A stretch of 41,547 nucleotides of DNA, taken from the NCBI GenBank assembly GCA_020532085.1, contig JAJBAV010000025.1, forward strand, positions 1-41,547, given 5' to 3'. A program made the position numbers and the translations under genes. Shown piece after piece: positions 1-7,810 of this stretch (positions are counted from its first letter, which is position 1; each line of letters starts with the position of its first letter). The notes beneath the pieces were generated by a model, which saw only the letters and a program-made list of their open reading frames with translations, was not told where the DNA came from and made no database searches. The stretch is from Candidatus Cloacimonadota bacterium. Lineage in GTDB: Bacteria; Cloacimonadota; Cloacimonadia; Cloacimonadales; Cloacimonadaceae.

Positions 1-264
1 CTAACCATATCCACCAGAGTGAGTTAATTACCTCCAGGTTTCAGCATGAAGATCGGAGGGATATTGGCGTAGGGGCTGTTTGGCTAAACAACAAAATTGA
101 GTGTCCACTATTTCAGGACTTGACAGGTTCCCAGAAAAATATCAGCGGAGAAGAAAAGAAATTCTGACTCCAACAAATAACTTGACTAAATATTGGCCTT
201 CGCCGAAGTGAGCTTAATAACTTCCGTTCAGATACCAGACTTCAAGTATGACAAGGAGCCGACC
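1..264. other. Upstream region of the PPC-repeat protein gene
   Basis: Non-coding stretch, visibly more AT-rich than the following gene. It holds a TTGACA hexamer at 120-125 on the plus strand, 139 bases before the start codon, and a related TTGACT at 182-187. A ribosome binding site AAGGAG lies at 253-258. I see no convincing gene here; the reading frame continuing upstream of 265 has no family content. Confidence 0.5.
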
Positions 265-3200
265 ATGCGCGACCTACTGTTAATTGTACTTTTGTGTCTG
301 TCCCTGCTTTCCCTGTTCGCGGAAAGCGGAACCACCCCCAGCAAAGTTTCATCCCCCCGGATCGAGCCGGCGGAGCCTCTGCCCGCTCCGGTTCCCGTGA
401 TCATCGACCGCAACGAGCCCAAGGAAGGCATTCCGGTGGTGATACCGGAACCAACAATCTACCGTCCGGTTCTGATCGACCGCAATGGGCCGAAAGTCGC
501 TGACACTTATACAGCGCCGTTTACGGTGCCTCCGGAACTGATCCCCACCATCAAGGACCGCAACGAGCCGAAGGATAAGATCGCCAAATCCGGCGGCCAG
601 TCTCCACTCTACGATCCTGACTCATATGAGCCGGACAATTCCTCCACCCAATACACCGCCATCAATGTCTACTCGGATATATCAACGCAAGAACATACCA
701 TTCACACCGACAGTGACCAAGACTGGTTCCGCTTTCAGGGAGTCGCGGGACGGATCTACACCTTCATGTCGACAGGCACCATAGACGTAAGGATATATCT
801 CTACGCAGATGACGGAGTCACTCTGCTGGGAGAGGATGACGATGACGGGGGCTACCCCAATTTTTATCTGCAATTCGCCCCCGCCACCACGGCGTATTAC
901 AAGCTGAAGGTGGATGCCTTGTACATGAATCAGGGCATCTACACCTTTCATTATATCTTCGGTGCTGTGCCTGACAGCTATGAGCCGGACGATACGTCCT
1001 CCGAAACCACCACGATCGATGTTTACCCGGTGCTGTCCAGCCAGAACCATACGCTGCACAGCAATGCAGATCAAGACTGGTTCGAGTTTTATGCCTATAC
1101 CGGCCGGATCTACACCTTTGAATCCACCGGCACCACCGACACCCGGATCTATCTCTATCAGTGGGATGGGACCACCCAACTTGGCTATGATGACGACGGT
1201 GGCATAGGAGCCAATTTTCTCCTCCAGTTTTCACCCCCCGCGACAGATTATTACAAGATCAAGATCGTGCCTTATCCCGGTTCGGGAGGCGTGTATGTGT
1301 TCAACTACAGCTACGGCGCCAACGCCGACAGCTATGAGCCGGATGACTCCACCACGGATTATACCGACACAAATGTCTACTACTATCATCAAGTGCAGAA
1401 CCACACTCTGCACAATACCACGGACCAAGATTGGCACCGTTTCTACGCCTATGCCGGAAACATCTACAAGTTCAGTTCCAGCGGCAACACTGATGTCCGG
1501 GTTTACCTCTATAACGATGCCGCTACTACAATCCTGGCCGTGGATGATGACGGCGCCGGTTACCCAAACTTTTACCTCTCCTACGCCATTACCACAACCG
1601 GCTATTACAAACTGAAAGTTGATGGCTACGGTGGCACTGTGGGAGCCTATGATTTTCATTACTGGTGGGAACTGCCTCCGGACGCTTTCGAGCCGGACAA
1701 TTCCGCCGGCGATCCCACCCCTCTCACCCCCGCCTATGCCTACCAGTACCAGGCGCACAACCTGCACAATACCACAGACCAGGACTGGTACTACTTCGTG
1801 GGCGTCCCCGGCTGCGTTTACACCTTCTACTCCACCGGAGGGATCGATAACCAGATCTACCTCTATCAGGAAGACGGGATCACTTTGATAGATTGGGATG
1901 ATGACGACGGGGATGGAAACAATTTCAACCTGCAGTTCGCGCCCACAACCTACGAAATCTACATCCTGAAAGTGGTGGGTTATAACGGCGCTGTGGGGCC
2001 ATACACCTTCTACTTCAACCACGCTGCCCCCCTGGACGCTTACGAGCCGGACAACTCCTCCAGCCAGTACAGCAGCATCTCTTTCTCCTCCACCGCCCAG
2101 TTTCAGTCTCACACCCTGCACACAGATACCGATCAGGACTGGTTCCGCTTTTACGCCATCAGCGGCGCGGGAAAGTACTATCAAATTTCGTCCCTGGGCT
2201 ACACCAACACCCAGGTCTACCTCTATCAGGATAACGGCACAACATTGGTGGCTTGGGATGAAGACGACGGCACCGACAGCAATTTCTATATGCAGTTCGC
2301 GCCTGTCTCCACCGGCTGGTACAAACTGAAGATCACCGGCCATACCGGAAGTGTGGGCGCTTATCAATTCCGCTTCATCATGGAAGGGCTCTATGACGAT
2401 TATGAACCTGACGACTCGGCCACCCAGCCCACCGTCCTGAATCCCACTCTTTCCGACCAATTCCAGTATCACGCCTTCAACAACAGCACCGACGAGGACT
2501 GGTATATCTTTGAGGGCAAAGCGGGCAAGACCTACACTTTCTACTCCACCGGATCGGTGGATGCCCAGGCCTGGCTTTACGACAGCGATGGCCCTTCATT
2601 CATCTTGTACGATGATGACGGAGCGGGCTATCCTAACTTCCAGCTGGTCTACACTCCAACCGTCACAACCTACTACCTGATCCAGGTCACCGCCCTGGGC
2701 GGAGAGGTGGGGAGTTACCAATTCCATTACCAGTACAGTGTTGCCGCGGATGCCTATGAGCCGGACGAATCGGTGGCCGATCCCACCGCCCTGACCGTAT
2801 TGGCGGACCTGCAGACTCAGGCGCACTCCCTCCACACCACCACCGACCAGGACTGGTACCGCTTCCAGGGCCTGGCGGGACGGACCTACCACTTCTATTC
2901 CACCAGCGGGACAGACACTCAGATCTACCTCTACGCCGATAACGGGACCACCCAGCTGGCCTGGAACGATGACAGCGGGACCTTCCCCAATTTCCACCTG
3001 GTGTTTGCCCCGACAGCGACCGCGTATTACACCCTGAAAGTGGTTGGCTGCCTGGGCGATGTGGGAGCCTATGGCTTCAACTACTACTACAGCATCGGCC
3101 TCACCGTGCCGCAGAATGTGGCCATCAACCGCTCCGGCACCAATTTCACCCTCAACTGGACCGCGGTGCCTGGAGCGGTGTACTATCTGATCGAGTACTC

Positions 3201-3321
3201 TGTCAATCCCTACACCGGATACGCTCCCATAGCCGGCACAAGCAATACCTCTGTGACCGTGTCGTCAAACGAGCCCTACATATTCTTCCGGGTCAGAGCA
3301 TCGGATACCCCAACGCCCTGA
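265..3321 (+). CDS. Secreted protein with seven PPC-like repeats and a C-terminal FN3-like domain
   Basis: 1018 residues, exported and probably surface-exposed; biochemical role unknown. ATG 265 is chosen because AAGGAG lies six bases upstream and the protein then opens with a signal peptide (residues 1-20, MRD then a leucine-rich core ending FAES). Residues 48-53, 72-77 and 98-103 are three near-identical DRNEPK/DRNGPK motifs in a proline-rich linker. Seven repeats begin at about residues 119, 237, 355, 473, 591, 711 and 829, each opening D-x-[YF]-E-P-D-[DNE] and containing H-x-[LIF]-[HN], [DE]-D-W, YLY-like and acidic DDDxG motifs. This matches bacterial pre-peptidase C-terminal (PPC) domains, usually found beside secreted enzymes. 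No catalytic domain is present, so a binding or adhesin role is inferred. Residues 946 to the end look like FN3. The acidic loops could bind calcium. Confidence 0.85.
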   Translation: MRDLLLIVLLCLSLLSLFAESGTTPSKVSSPRIEPAEPLPAPVPVIIDRNEPKEGIPVVIPEPTIYRPVLIDRNGPKVADTYTAPFTVPPELIPTIKDRNEPKDKIAKSGGQSPLYDPDSYEPDNSSTQYTAINVYSDISTQEHTIHTDSDQDWFRFQGVAGRIYTFMSTGTIDVRIYLYADDGVTLLGEDDDDGGYPNFYLQFAPATTAYYKLKVDALYMNQGIYTFHYIFGAVPDSYEPDDTSSETTTIDVYPVLSSQNHTLHSNADQDWFEFYAYTGRIYTFESTGTTDTRIYLYQWDGTTQLGYDDDGGIGANFLLQFSPPATDYYKIKIVPYPGSGGVYVFNYSYGANADSYEPDDSTTDYTDTNVYYYHQVQNHTLHNTTDQDWHRFYAYAGNIYKFSSSGNTDVRVYLYNDAATTILAVDDDGAGYPNFYLSYAITTTGYYKLKVDGYGGTVGAYDFHYWWELPPDAFEPDNSAGDPTPLTPAYAYQYQAHNLHNTTDQDWYYFVGVPGCVYTFYSTGGIDNQIYLYQEDGITLIDWDDDDGDGNNFNLQFAPTTYEIYILKVVGYNGAVGPYTFYFNHAAPLDAYEPDNSSSQYSSISFSSTAQFQSHTLHTDTDQDWFRFYAISGAGKYYQISSLGYTNTQVYLYQDNGTTLVAWDEDDGTDSNFYMQFAPVSTGWYKLKITGHTGSVGAYQFRFIMEGLYDDYEPDDSATQPTVLNPTLSDQFQYHAFNNSTDEDWYIFEGKAGKTYTFYSTGSVDAQAWLYDSDGPSFILYDDDGAGYPNFQLVYTPTVTTYYLIQVTALGGEVGSYQFHYQYSVAADAYEPDESVADPTALTVLADLQTQAHSLHTTTDQDWYRFQGLAGRTYHFYSTSGTDTQIYLYADNGTTQLAWNDDSGTFPNFHLVFAPTATAYYTLKVVGCLGDVGAYGFNYYYSIGLTVPQNVAINRSGTNFTLNWTAVPGAVYYLIEYSVNPYTGYAPIAGTSNTSVTVSSNEPYIFFRVRASDTPTP

Positions 3322-3338
3322 TCCTGGCTTCTTCACTT

Positions 3339-3364
3339 GGGGGTGGGTGATCCCCGCCCCCTTT
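3339..3364 (+). terminator. Rho-independent terminator candidate after the PPC-repeat gene
   Basis: A nine-pair GC stem (3339-3347 with 3353-3361, one G-T wobble) closes a five-base loop and is followed by TTTC. It begins 17 bases after the stop codon. The T-run is short, so efficiency is uncertain. Confidence 0.55.
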
Positions 3365-3370
3365 CATAGG

Positions 3371-3523
3371 TGTAGCATAAGCTTCAGCTTGTTGGGTGCC
3401 CGGAATTCATTCCGAGGCACAATGAACAGGTTTCAGGAAACCACATAAAGGACTCGAAAAAAGAAGGTAATGGTGGGCCTCGAGATAACTCCCGGCCCCC
3501 AACAAGCTGAAGCTAATGTTACA
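3371..3523. repeat. 153-bp structured inverted-repeat element
   Basis: The outer arms 3371-3400 and 3494-3523 are inverted copies matching at 27 of 30 positions, with a perfect 17-base core (AGCTTCAGCTTGTTGGG on the left arm). Between them are small hairpins: CGGAAT..ATTCCG at 3401-3414 and GGTTT..AAACC at about 3430-3443. The element fills the gap between two convergent genes. It may be a bidirectional terminator, a non-autonomous mobile element of the MITE or REP kind, or a folded RNA. No terminal duplication or transposase was seen. Confidence 0.7.
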
Positions 3524-3537
3524 TTCTTTTGGGCCTG

Positions 3538-3759
3538 CTATTCTCCTGCGATGATGAACACCTCCTCCACGCTTTTACTAAAGACGCGGGCGATCTTCAC
3601 CGCCAAAAGCAGTGAGGGAAGGTATTTGCCGGCTTCAAGGGCGATGATGGTCTGGCGGGTGACGCCCACTTTTTGGGCCAGCTCTTCCTGAGTCATTTCG
3701 CCGCTCTCGAAACGCAGCCGGCGGATCTCGTTCGTGAAACCTGGATCATGCCTAAACAT
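3538..3759 (-). CDS. Small XRE-family helix-turn-helix regulator
   Basis: 73 residues, nearly all one Cro/CI-type helix-turn-helix domain: residues about 11-66 carry [16 protein letters not shown], then an [18 protein letters not shown]-like segment and a VEEVF end. It resembles the short YgzD-type regulators that are commonly encoded next to small membrane proteins. Likely a DNA-binding autoregulator acting as a dimer; the target is unknown. ATG 3759 has GGAG just upstream inside the preceding gene, whose end overlaps this start by eight bases, so the two are probably translationally coupled. No sensor domain is present, so any signal would have to come through the membrane partner or another protein. 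Confidence 0.88.
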   Translation of the reverse strand: MFRHDPGFTNEIRRLRFESGEMTQEELAQKVGVTRQTIIALEAGKYLPSLLLAVKIARVFSKSVEEVFIIAGE

Positions 3760-4165
3760 TGATCACTCCGCGTTTGTAGAGCACGAGGATGGAGGCGGTC
3801 CAGAAGAGATAGAGCGAGATCCAGCTGTAATAGGCCAGGTTCAGCACCTGCTGCAGAGGGACCGCGAGCGTGTTTCGGTGCAGGAGATAGAGCACCACCG
3901 CGTAAACGAAAACCACGGTCAGGACACCATGGATGGCGATCATGGCGGACTGGTAGCGGATGGTTTTGTCCATCTCATCGAGGGCCTTGAAGCGGAAATT
4001 CAGGAAGATGCGGATCGCCCAGAGCGAGACGTTGAAAAGGGCGAGCAACACCAGGGTGAACTCGAGGTTGAAAGCCCCCAAAGCGGGGAGGGGAATGGCT
4101 TTGAGAACGATGAAGACGATGCTGCTGAGCAGGGTGAACAGCGCTTCCTTTTGCTGGATTAGCAT
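3752..4165 (-). CDS. Four-helix membrane protein paired with the XRE regulator
   Basis: 137 residues with about four hydrophobic spans (roughly residues 9-27, 33-53, 74-95 and 107-130) and an acidic DEMDK segment between spans two and three, as seen in small membrane proteins of the DUF2178 kind encoded next to XRE regulators. The function is not known. ATG 4165 is supported by AGGAG seven bases upstream. It is the first gene of a two-gene unit and its stop codon lies inside the start of the regulator gene. By analogy with such pairs it may modulate the regulator, but nothing in the sequence proves this. Confidence 0.75.
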   Translation of the reverse strand: MLIQQKEALFTLLSSIVFIVLKAIPLPALGAFNLEFTLVLLALFNVSLWAIRIFLNFRFKALDEMDKTIRYQSAMIAIHGVLTVVFVYAVVLYLLHRNTLAVPLQQVLNLAYYSWISLYLFWTASILVLYKRGVINV

Positions 4166-4239
4166 GATGATACTCCTGAAACAATACTGAGTCCGGCCTT
4201 TGCGGCCATGAGAATGGCGATGTCAACCGGACAGGACAC

Positions 4240-4268
4240 AATGAATGTCAGGCCTTACATATTGTCAA
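4240..4268 (-). promoter_or_regulatory. Candidate promoter for the membrane protein/XRE unit
   Basis: TTGACA on the minus strand (4263-4268) with TTCATT 17 bases on; a second minus-strand TTGACA is at 4221-4226. The -35 match is perfect but neither -10 is canonical. Confidence 0.3.
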
Positions 4269-4316
4269 GTATTATTTACATTGTTTCAATCTTGAGGCTC
4301 GTCAAAAAACCAGGCA

Positions 4317-4559
4317 GGTAAGCCCGCAGGGCGACAAAAGATCATCACAAACACATTCTGTCGCCTACAAGGGGCTCAGAGGATTTCTTGATCCGCTGAC
4401 GAGGGGTTCCGTTCGCTGCGCTCACTGCACGCCCTCGCTATCGTTCTGTCGCCTCTGCGAGGCTGCATTGGCGATCGGTAAAGCGTTTCGAGGGGTTTTG
4501 AAACGTCTGAAGCCGTTTCTTCACACCCCCGCCATAGTCTGTCGCCCTCTGGGCTTACC
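4317..4559. repeat. 243-bp inverted-repeat element containing several hairpins
   Basis: The ends 4317-4336 and 4540-4559 are inverted copies matching at 18 of 20 positions (GGTAAGCCCGCAGGGCGACA on the left). Inside, TGTCGCC recurs at 4359 and 4447 as well as in the right arm, and can pair with GGCGACA of the left arm. Additional small stems are CGAGGG/CCCTCG (4400-4405 with 4432-4437), GCCTC/GAGGC (4451-4463) and CGTTTC/GAAACG (4484-4505). No open frame of interest crosses it. It sits directly after the stop of the metallophosphatase gene. Nature unknown: MITE-like element or structured RNA. Confidence 0.65.
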
Positions 4560-4584
4560 AGTGATGTTCAACAAGCGTAGCGCC

Positions 4585-6090
4585 TCAGTCCCAGCCCTCG
4601 GCTTCGCGCAAACCGTACTGTTTGTCCACCTGGCGGATGATGGCGTCGAGGATGGGCTCGCCGGTGTCGTAGACGTCGAAAGGCTTGAAACCCAGATACT
4701 TGTCCCACTGTCCGGCCACGTAATCGTGGGAGACCACGCGGTACACCATATCCGGGATGAGCTGTTCGCCGTTCACCGTATAGCGGTTTTGCCAGGGTAG
4801 GTCTTCGTCGGAGGGCAGGCTTTTGATCACCCGCGTATCGAAGCCCAGGCCGGCCACTTCGCAGATGTCGTGCGGTTGTTCCACGGCGTGCCGGGCGTTG
4901 AGCTCATCCAGGTAGATGAGGTCGCGGCCCCAGCAGGAAAAGACGGTGACGGTGTTGTTGAAGGGCGCCAGTTCGTGCAGGTCACGCAGGGTGACAGCCC
5001 CGGCGGGGATGGTTTTACGCAGGCCGCCGTTGTTGATGATGGCCAGGTCGGGTTTGTAGATGTCCATATACTCGGCTTTCAGGGCGTTCGCGACCCAGCG
5101 CGAGAGGGCCGTGGACCGGTATTTGTCCGGCACCCATTCCTCGGGGAGGTAGCCGATGATCCTCTGCATCTGCACTTCCACCAGAGCGATCTTTTGCTTC
5201 ACGTACTCCGCCAGGGGGCTGATGAACACCCGGGAGCGCGTTTCCAGCGGGACCAGCTGGTTTGAAAGCGAGACCACGCGGTCGTTTTCGACCTCCAGGT
5301 CCGCCTGGCCCAGCCAGTTCAGGTGCGAGCCGCTGTAGAGCAGGTATTTGTCGTTGATGCGGAAGGGCTCTTCGGCGCGGATGTGGTCGTGCCCGCCGAT
5401 GATGAGGTCCACCCGGTCGTCGAGGCTCATGGCCAAAAGGCTGTCGGCCTCAAAACCCTGATGGGTGAGTACCACGATGAGGTCGCTCTTGAGGTCCACC
5501 TCGTCCAGATACATGTTGATGGCGTCGGCTGGGGGCAAAATGCGCACGCTGCTCACGTTCTGGGCCTTCACCTTTTCCGGCAGCAGTTCGAGGGTGATGC
5601 CCAGGACCCCGATCCGCAGTCCGTCCTTTTCGATGATGACAAAAGGCCGGCCTCCAACTGGTTGGCGGGTGCTTTTGTCCAGCAGGTTGGTGCACACGAA
5701 GGGATAGTTGGCCCGCGTGGCCAGGTCGCGGGTGTTGGAATAGGAAAAGTCGAATTCGTGGTTGCCGAAGACGCTGGCGTCGAGCTGGAGCCGGTTAAAG
5801 ACCTCGATCACCGCGCCGCCGTGGACGTTGTCATCCACCAGCGAGGCGAAGATGGAGCCGGTCTGCTGGTCGCCGCTGTCCAGATAGACAGAGCGGGGAT
5901 GGGCGGACCTGGCCGCGGTGAGGATCTCTTCCAAAACAAGGTAGCCGCCACGATTGAGGCCGGCAGTTTCATCCCATTTGGCTTCATAAACTCCGTGGCT
6001 GTCTCCGGTGTAAAAGATGCTCAGAGGCAGCGCGCCCAAACTGGTGGCCGCGGCCAAAGCCAGCAGCAGTAAGTAGTTTAAATGTTTCAT
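4585..6090 (-). CDS. Secreted 5'-nucleotidase/UshA-type metallophosphatase
   Basis: 501 residues from ATG 6090, chosen over an upstream in-frame start because AAAGGAA precedes it and the protein then begins with a signal peptide (MKHLNYLLLLALAAATSLGA). The N-terminal half is a calcineurin-like phosphoesterase with its metal motifs in order: YTGDSHG, LDSGDQQTGS, GNHEFD, LTHQG and GGHDH. The C-terminal half is the 5'-nucleotidase substrate-binding domain, with NNGGLR and a following LRDLHELAPFNNT segment. The family hydrolyses nucleotides or related phosphoesters in the periplasm or at the surface, using two metal ions. The exact substrate cannot be told. It is monocistronic, and the region downstream is a hairpin-rich repeat element. 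The first motif has S before H where many relatives have N-D-x-H. Confidence 0.9.
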   Translation of the reverse strand: MKHLNYLLLLALAAATSLGALPLSIFYTGDSHGVYEAKWDETAGLNRGGYLVLEEILTAARSAHPRSVYLDSGDQQTGSIFASLVDDNVHGGAVIEVFNRLQLDASVFGNHEFDFSYSNTRDLATRANYPFVCTNLLDKSTRQPVGGRPFVIIEKDGLRIGVLGITLELLPEKVKAQNVSSVRILPPADAINMYLDEVDLKSDLIVVLTHQGFEADSLLAMSLDDRVDLIIGGHDHIRAEEPFRINDKYLLYSGSHLNWLGQADLEVENDRVVSLSNQLVPLETRSRVFISPLAEYVKQKIALVEVQMQRIIGYLPEEWVPDKYRSTALSRWVANALKAEYMDIYKPDLAIINNGGLRKTIPAGAVTLRDLHELAPFNNTVTVFSCWGRDLIYLDELNARHAVEQPHDICEVAGLGFDTRVIKSLPSDEDLPWQNRYTVNGEQLIPDMVYRVVSHDYVAGQWDKYLGFKPFDVYDTGEPILDAIIRQVDKQYGLREAEGWD

Positions 6091-6547
6091 CCCGTGTTCC
6101 TTTGCAAAATCCCCTTGGCAGCGTGTGCGGAAAAACGCGCGCAGGTGTTTCTCTATATTACCCACCCAAGCCGGATATCCCTCAGCCTGATTGTGTCAAG
6201 CGGAAAATCCGCGAAAAAGCCAAAACCGGCCGTATGGTCCGCGCTTGTACTAAACTGGGTCAAGCCGCTGCCGGTTTTTTGCCTCAAGGAAATCCAGCCA
6301 CTCCCGGTCCGCGTTTGTATCTTTGATCATGGCAGGTTCCTTATGGTGACAAGATAGGCCCCGGGCGGCGCTCGCGCAAGTCGGCAGAAAACGGCACAGA
6401 ATCATCGCTGAACCCCAAACCCCTTTGCCTTGAGCGCGGATGGCTGTTTTCGAAGACCGGATGGGAGATGCTGCCGTGGGAGAAACATTGACCGGAATTG
6501 GTCTGGATTTTGCATAAACGAGATGCAACAACCGTGGGAGGTTGCGG
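6091..6547. other. Divergent intergenic region between metallophosphatase and radical SAM genes
   Basis: Carries a minus-strand TTGACA at 6194-6199, 103 bases before the metallophosphatase start, and one tiny open frame with a ribosome binding site (6250-6330, listed separately). The 6331-6540 part holds nothing I recognise. The plus-strand GGGAGG at 6536-6541 is the ribosome binding site of the next gene. Confidence 0.5.
6250..6330 (-). CDS. Possible 26-residue small protein
   Basis: ATG 6330 is preceded by AAGGAA at a suitable distance and opens a 26-codon frame rich in charged residues (begins MIKDTNADREW and ends in RLDPV), closed by TAG. There is no hydrophobic span and no recognisable family. 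It lies ahead of the metallophosphatase gene on the same strand. It could be a real small protein, a leader peptide or chance. The ribosome binding site and the high charge are the only support. Confidence 0.25.
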   Translation of the reverse strand: MIKDTNADREWLDFLEAKNRQRLDPV

Positions 6548-7492
6548 ATGACAACATTTTTCCGGACCGACTCTGATGGGGCCCTGATCTACCCCGTGTT
6601 TCTGGGCATGCGGGGCTGTCCCGGCAGATGTGTGTATTGCGACCAGGACAAGCTTTCCGGCAGCGAAGGTTTCGATCCCGAGCGGGCGGTGGCGGAGGTG
6701 CGGGAATTTGTGGAGCGCCATCCGGACCGCGCCAAGCAAGTGGCTATCTACGGAGGCACTTTCACCGCTCTGGAACAAGATCTGAGGGAGGAACTGCTGC
6801 GTTCGCTGGGGGCGGTTTGTGACGGATCCACCAGTTTCCGGATCTCCACCCATCCCCTTTACGTAAGCAATGAGATCCTGGCCCACTGCAAACATTGGAA
6901 CATCCGCACCATCGAACTGGGGGTGCAGGATTTCAACGCTGCCGTGCTGGCCGCTTCCTGCCGGGGCTACAGCGGCAAGGATGCCCTGGAAGCCGCTTAC
7001 CGGGTGAAAGAGCAGGGATTTGAGCTGGGGGTGCAACTGATGCCCGGCCTGCCCGGATGGACGCAAGCCAGCCTGGCAGAGAACAGGAAAGTTCTGGAGG
7101 AGCTGAAGCCCGACCTGCTGCGCCTCTATCCCCTCATCGTGATCCGCGGCACCGCGTTGGAAAAACTTTTCAACTCCGGCGATTACCTGCCCCTCAGCTT
7201 GGAAGAGGCTGTGGCGCAGTGCGCGGATTATTATCCCGTGGCCGGGCGGGCTGGCACCCGCATCATCAAAGTGGGGATACCCTCGAACCTCGATCCGGCC
7301 GAGATTGCCGGCGGGCCCTGGCATCCAGCCTTTGGCGAACTGGTGAAGGCCGAACTGGTGGCCCGGAAAGTGCTGGCCATCGATCCGCAGGAAGATGCCG
7401 TCACGGTGAGCCGCGAGGAGATCCGCCTGCTGAAAGCGCACGGCGGGGCGGCCCTGGCCAAAGTTCAGGACTGGTTCGAACTGCACTCCTGA
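6548..7492 (+). CDS. Elp3-like radical SAM protein without acetyltransferase domain
   Basis: 314 residues. The start is ATG 6548 because GGGAGG lies six bases upstream; an in-frame TTG at 6542 abuts that site and is less likely. Residues 21-34 carry the 4Fe-4S cluster motif C24-x3-C28-x2-C31 within MRGCPGRCVYCDQ. The GGTFTAL segment that follows and IELGVQDFN fit the AdoMet radical core of COG1243. Members such as those near rnc and smc in clostridia share the opening GCPxxCxxC. True Elp3 has a C-terminal GNAT domain for tRNA wobble-uridine modification; this protein is too short to have one. A role in RNA or small-molecule modification is plausible but the substrate is unknown. Transcription ends at a strong terminator 114 bases after the stop. 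Confidence 0.82.
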   Translation: MTTFFRTDSDGALIYPVFLGMRGCPGRCVYCDQDKLSGSEGFDPERAVAEVREFVERHPDRAKQVAIYGGTFTALEQDLREELLRSLGAVCDGSTSFRISTHPLYVSNEILAHCKHWNIRTIELGVQDFNAAVLAASCRGYSGKDALEAAYRVKEQGFELGVQLMPGLPGWTQASLAENRKVLEELKPDLLRLYPLIVIRGTALEKLFNSGDYLPLSLEEAVAQCADYYPVAGRAGTRIIKVGIPSNLDPAEIAGGPWHPAFGELVKAELVARKVLAIDPQEDAVTVSREEIRLLKAHGGAALAKVQDWFELHS

Positions 7493-7605
7493 CCGGGCTT
7501 GCGGACTCTGCCGCGGATCGAACGCGAAAGATTGTGCTTGCAAAAAACCGGAAAGCGGTTAAGGTATTTACAGCCTACAGACCCTACATAGAATGCCCTC
7601 CAATG

Positions 7606-7642
7606 CGTGGGAACACCGCCCGGTGCTTCCCACGTTTTTTTT
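7606..7642 (+). terminator. Strong Rho-independent terminator
   Basis: CGTGGGAA (7606-7613) pairs with TTCCCACG (7627-7634), and CACCG/CGGTG pair inside. The stem is followed by eight T residues at 7635-7642. It closes the radical SAM transcript. Confidence 0.9.
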
Positions 7643-7753
7643 CTCCCGGCAGCCTGTTTGTCAACGGCGGTGAGAGGATTTGCGTTTACCCGTCGGCTTT
7701 GCCGGATCAAGCTGGGATTGCTGGGCAAGCGGTTTTGCCGGGCAAATTTTTCA

Positions 7754-7782
7754 TTGACATCCTGCCCGGCCCGGCCAATCTT
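7754..7782 (+). promoter_or_regulatory. Candidate promoter for the FetAB-like operon
   Basis: TTGACA at 7754-7759 and AATCTT 17 bases later at 7777-7782, downstream of a strong terminator and 51 bases from the start codon of the first operon gene. The -10 is a poor match. Confidence 0.35.
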
Positions 7783-7810
7783 GGTGGCACTTGAAGACAG
7801 GGAGAAAAAA

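Larger units (their letters stand above)
7493..7810. other. Intergenic region with terminator and candidate promoter
   Basis: Contains the terminator at 7606-7642, then a TTGACA at 7754. The 7493-7605 part precedes the terminator and could be a 3' untranslated tail or a short RNA; I cannot identify one. Open frames that run through here into the ABC gene upstream of 7811 carry no family content. Confidence 0.5.

Noticed and set aside
1231-2472. 413-codon minus-strand open frame within the PPC-repeat gene
   Set aside because: Its periodicity follows the plus-strand repeats, as expected for a shadow.
7493-7605. tRNA, 6S or SRP RNA gene before the terminator
   Set aside because: I could not find a cloverleaf, the SRP core motif or a 6S-like long bulged stem.
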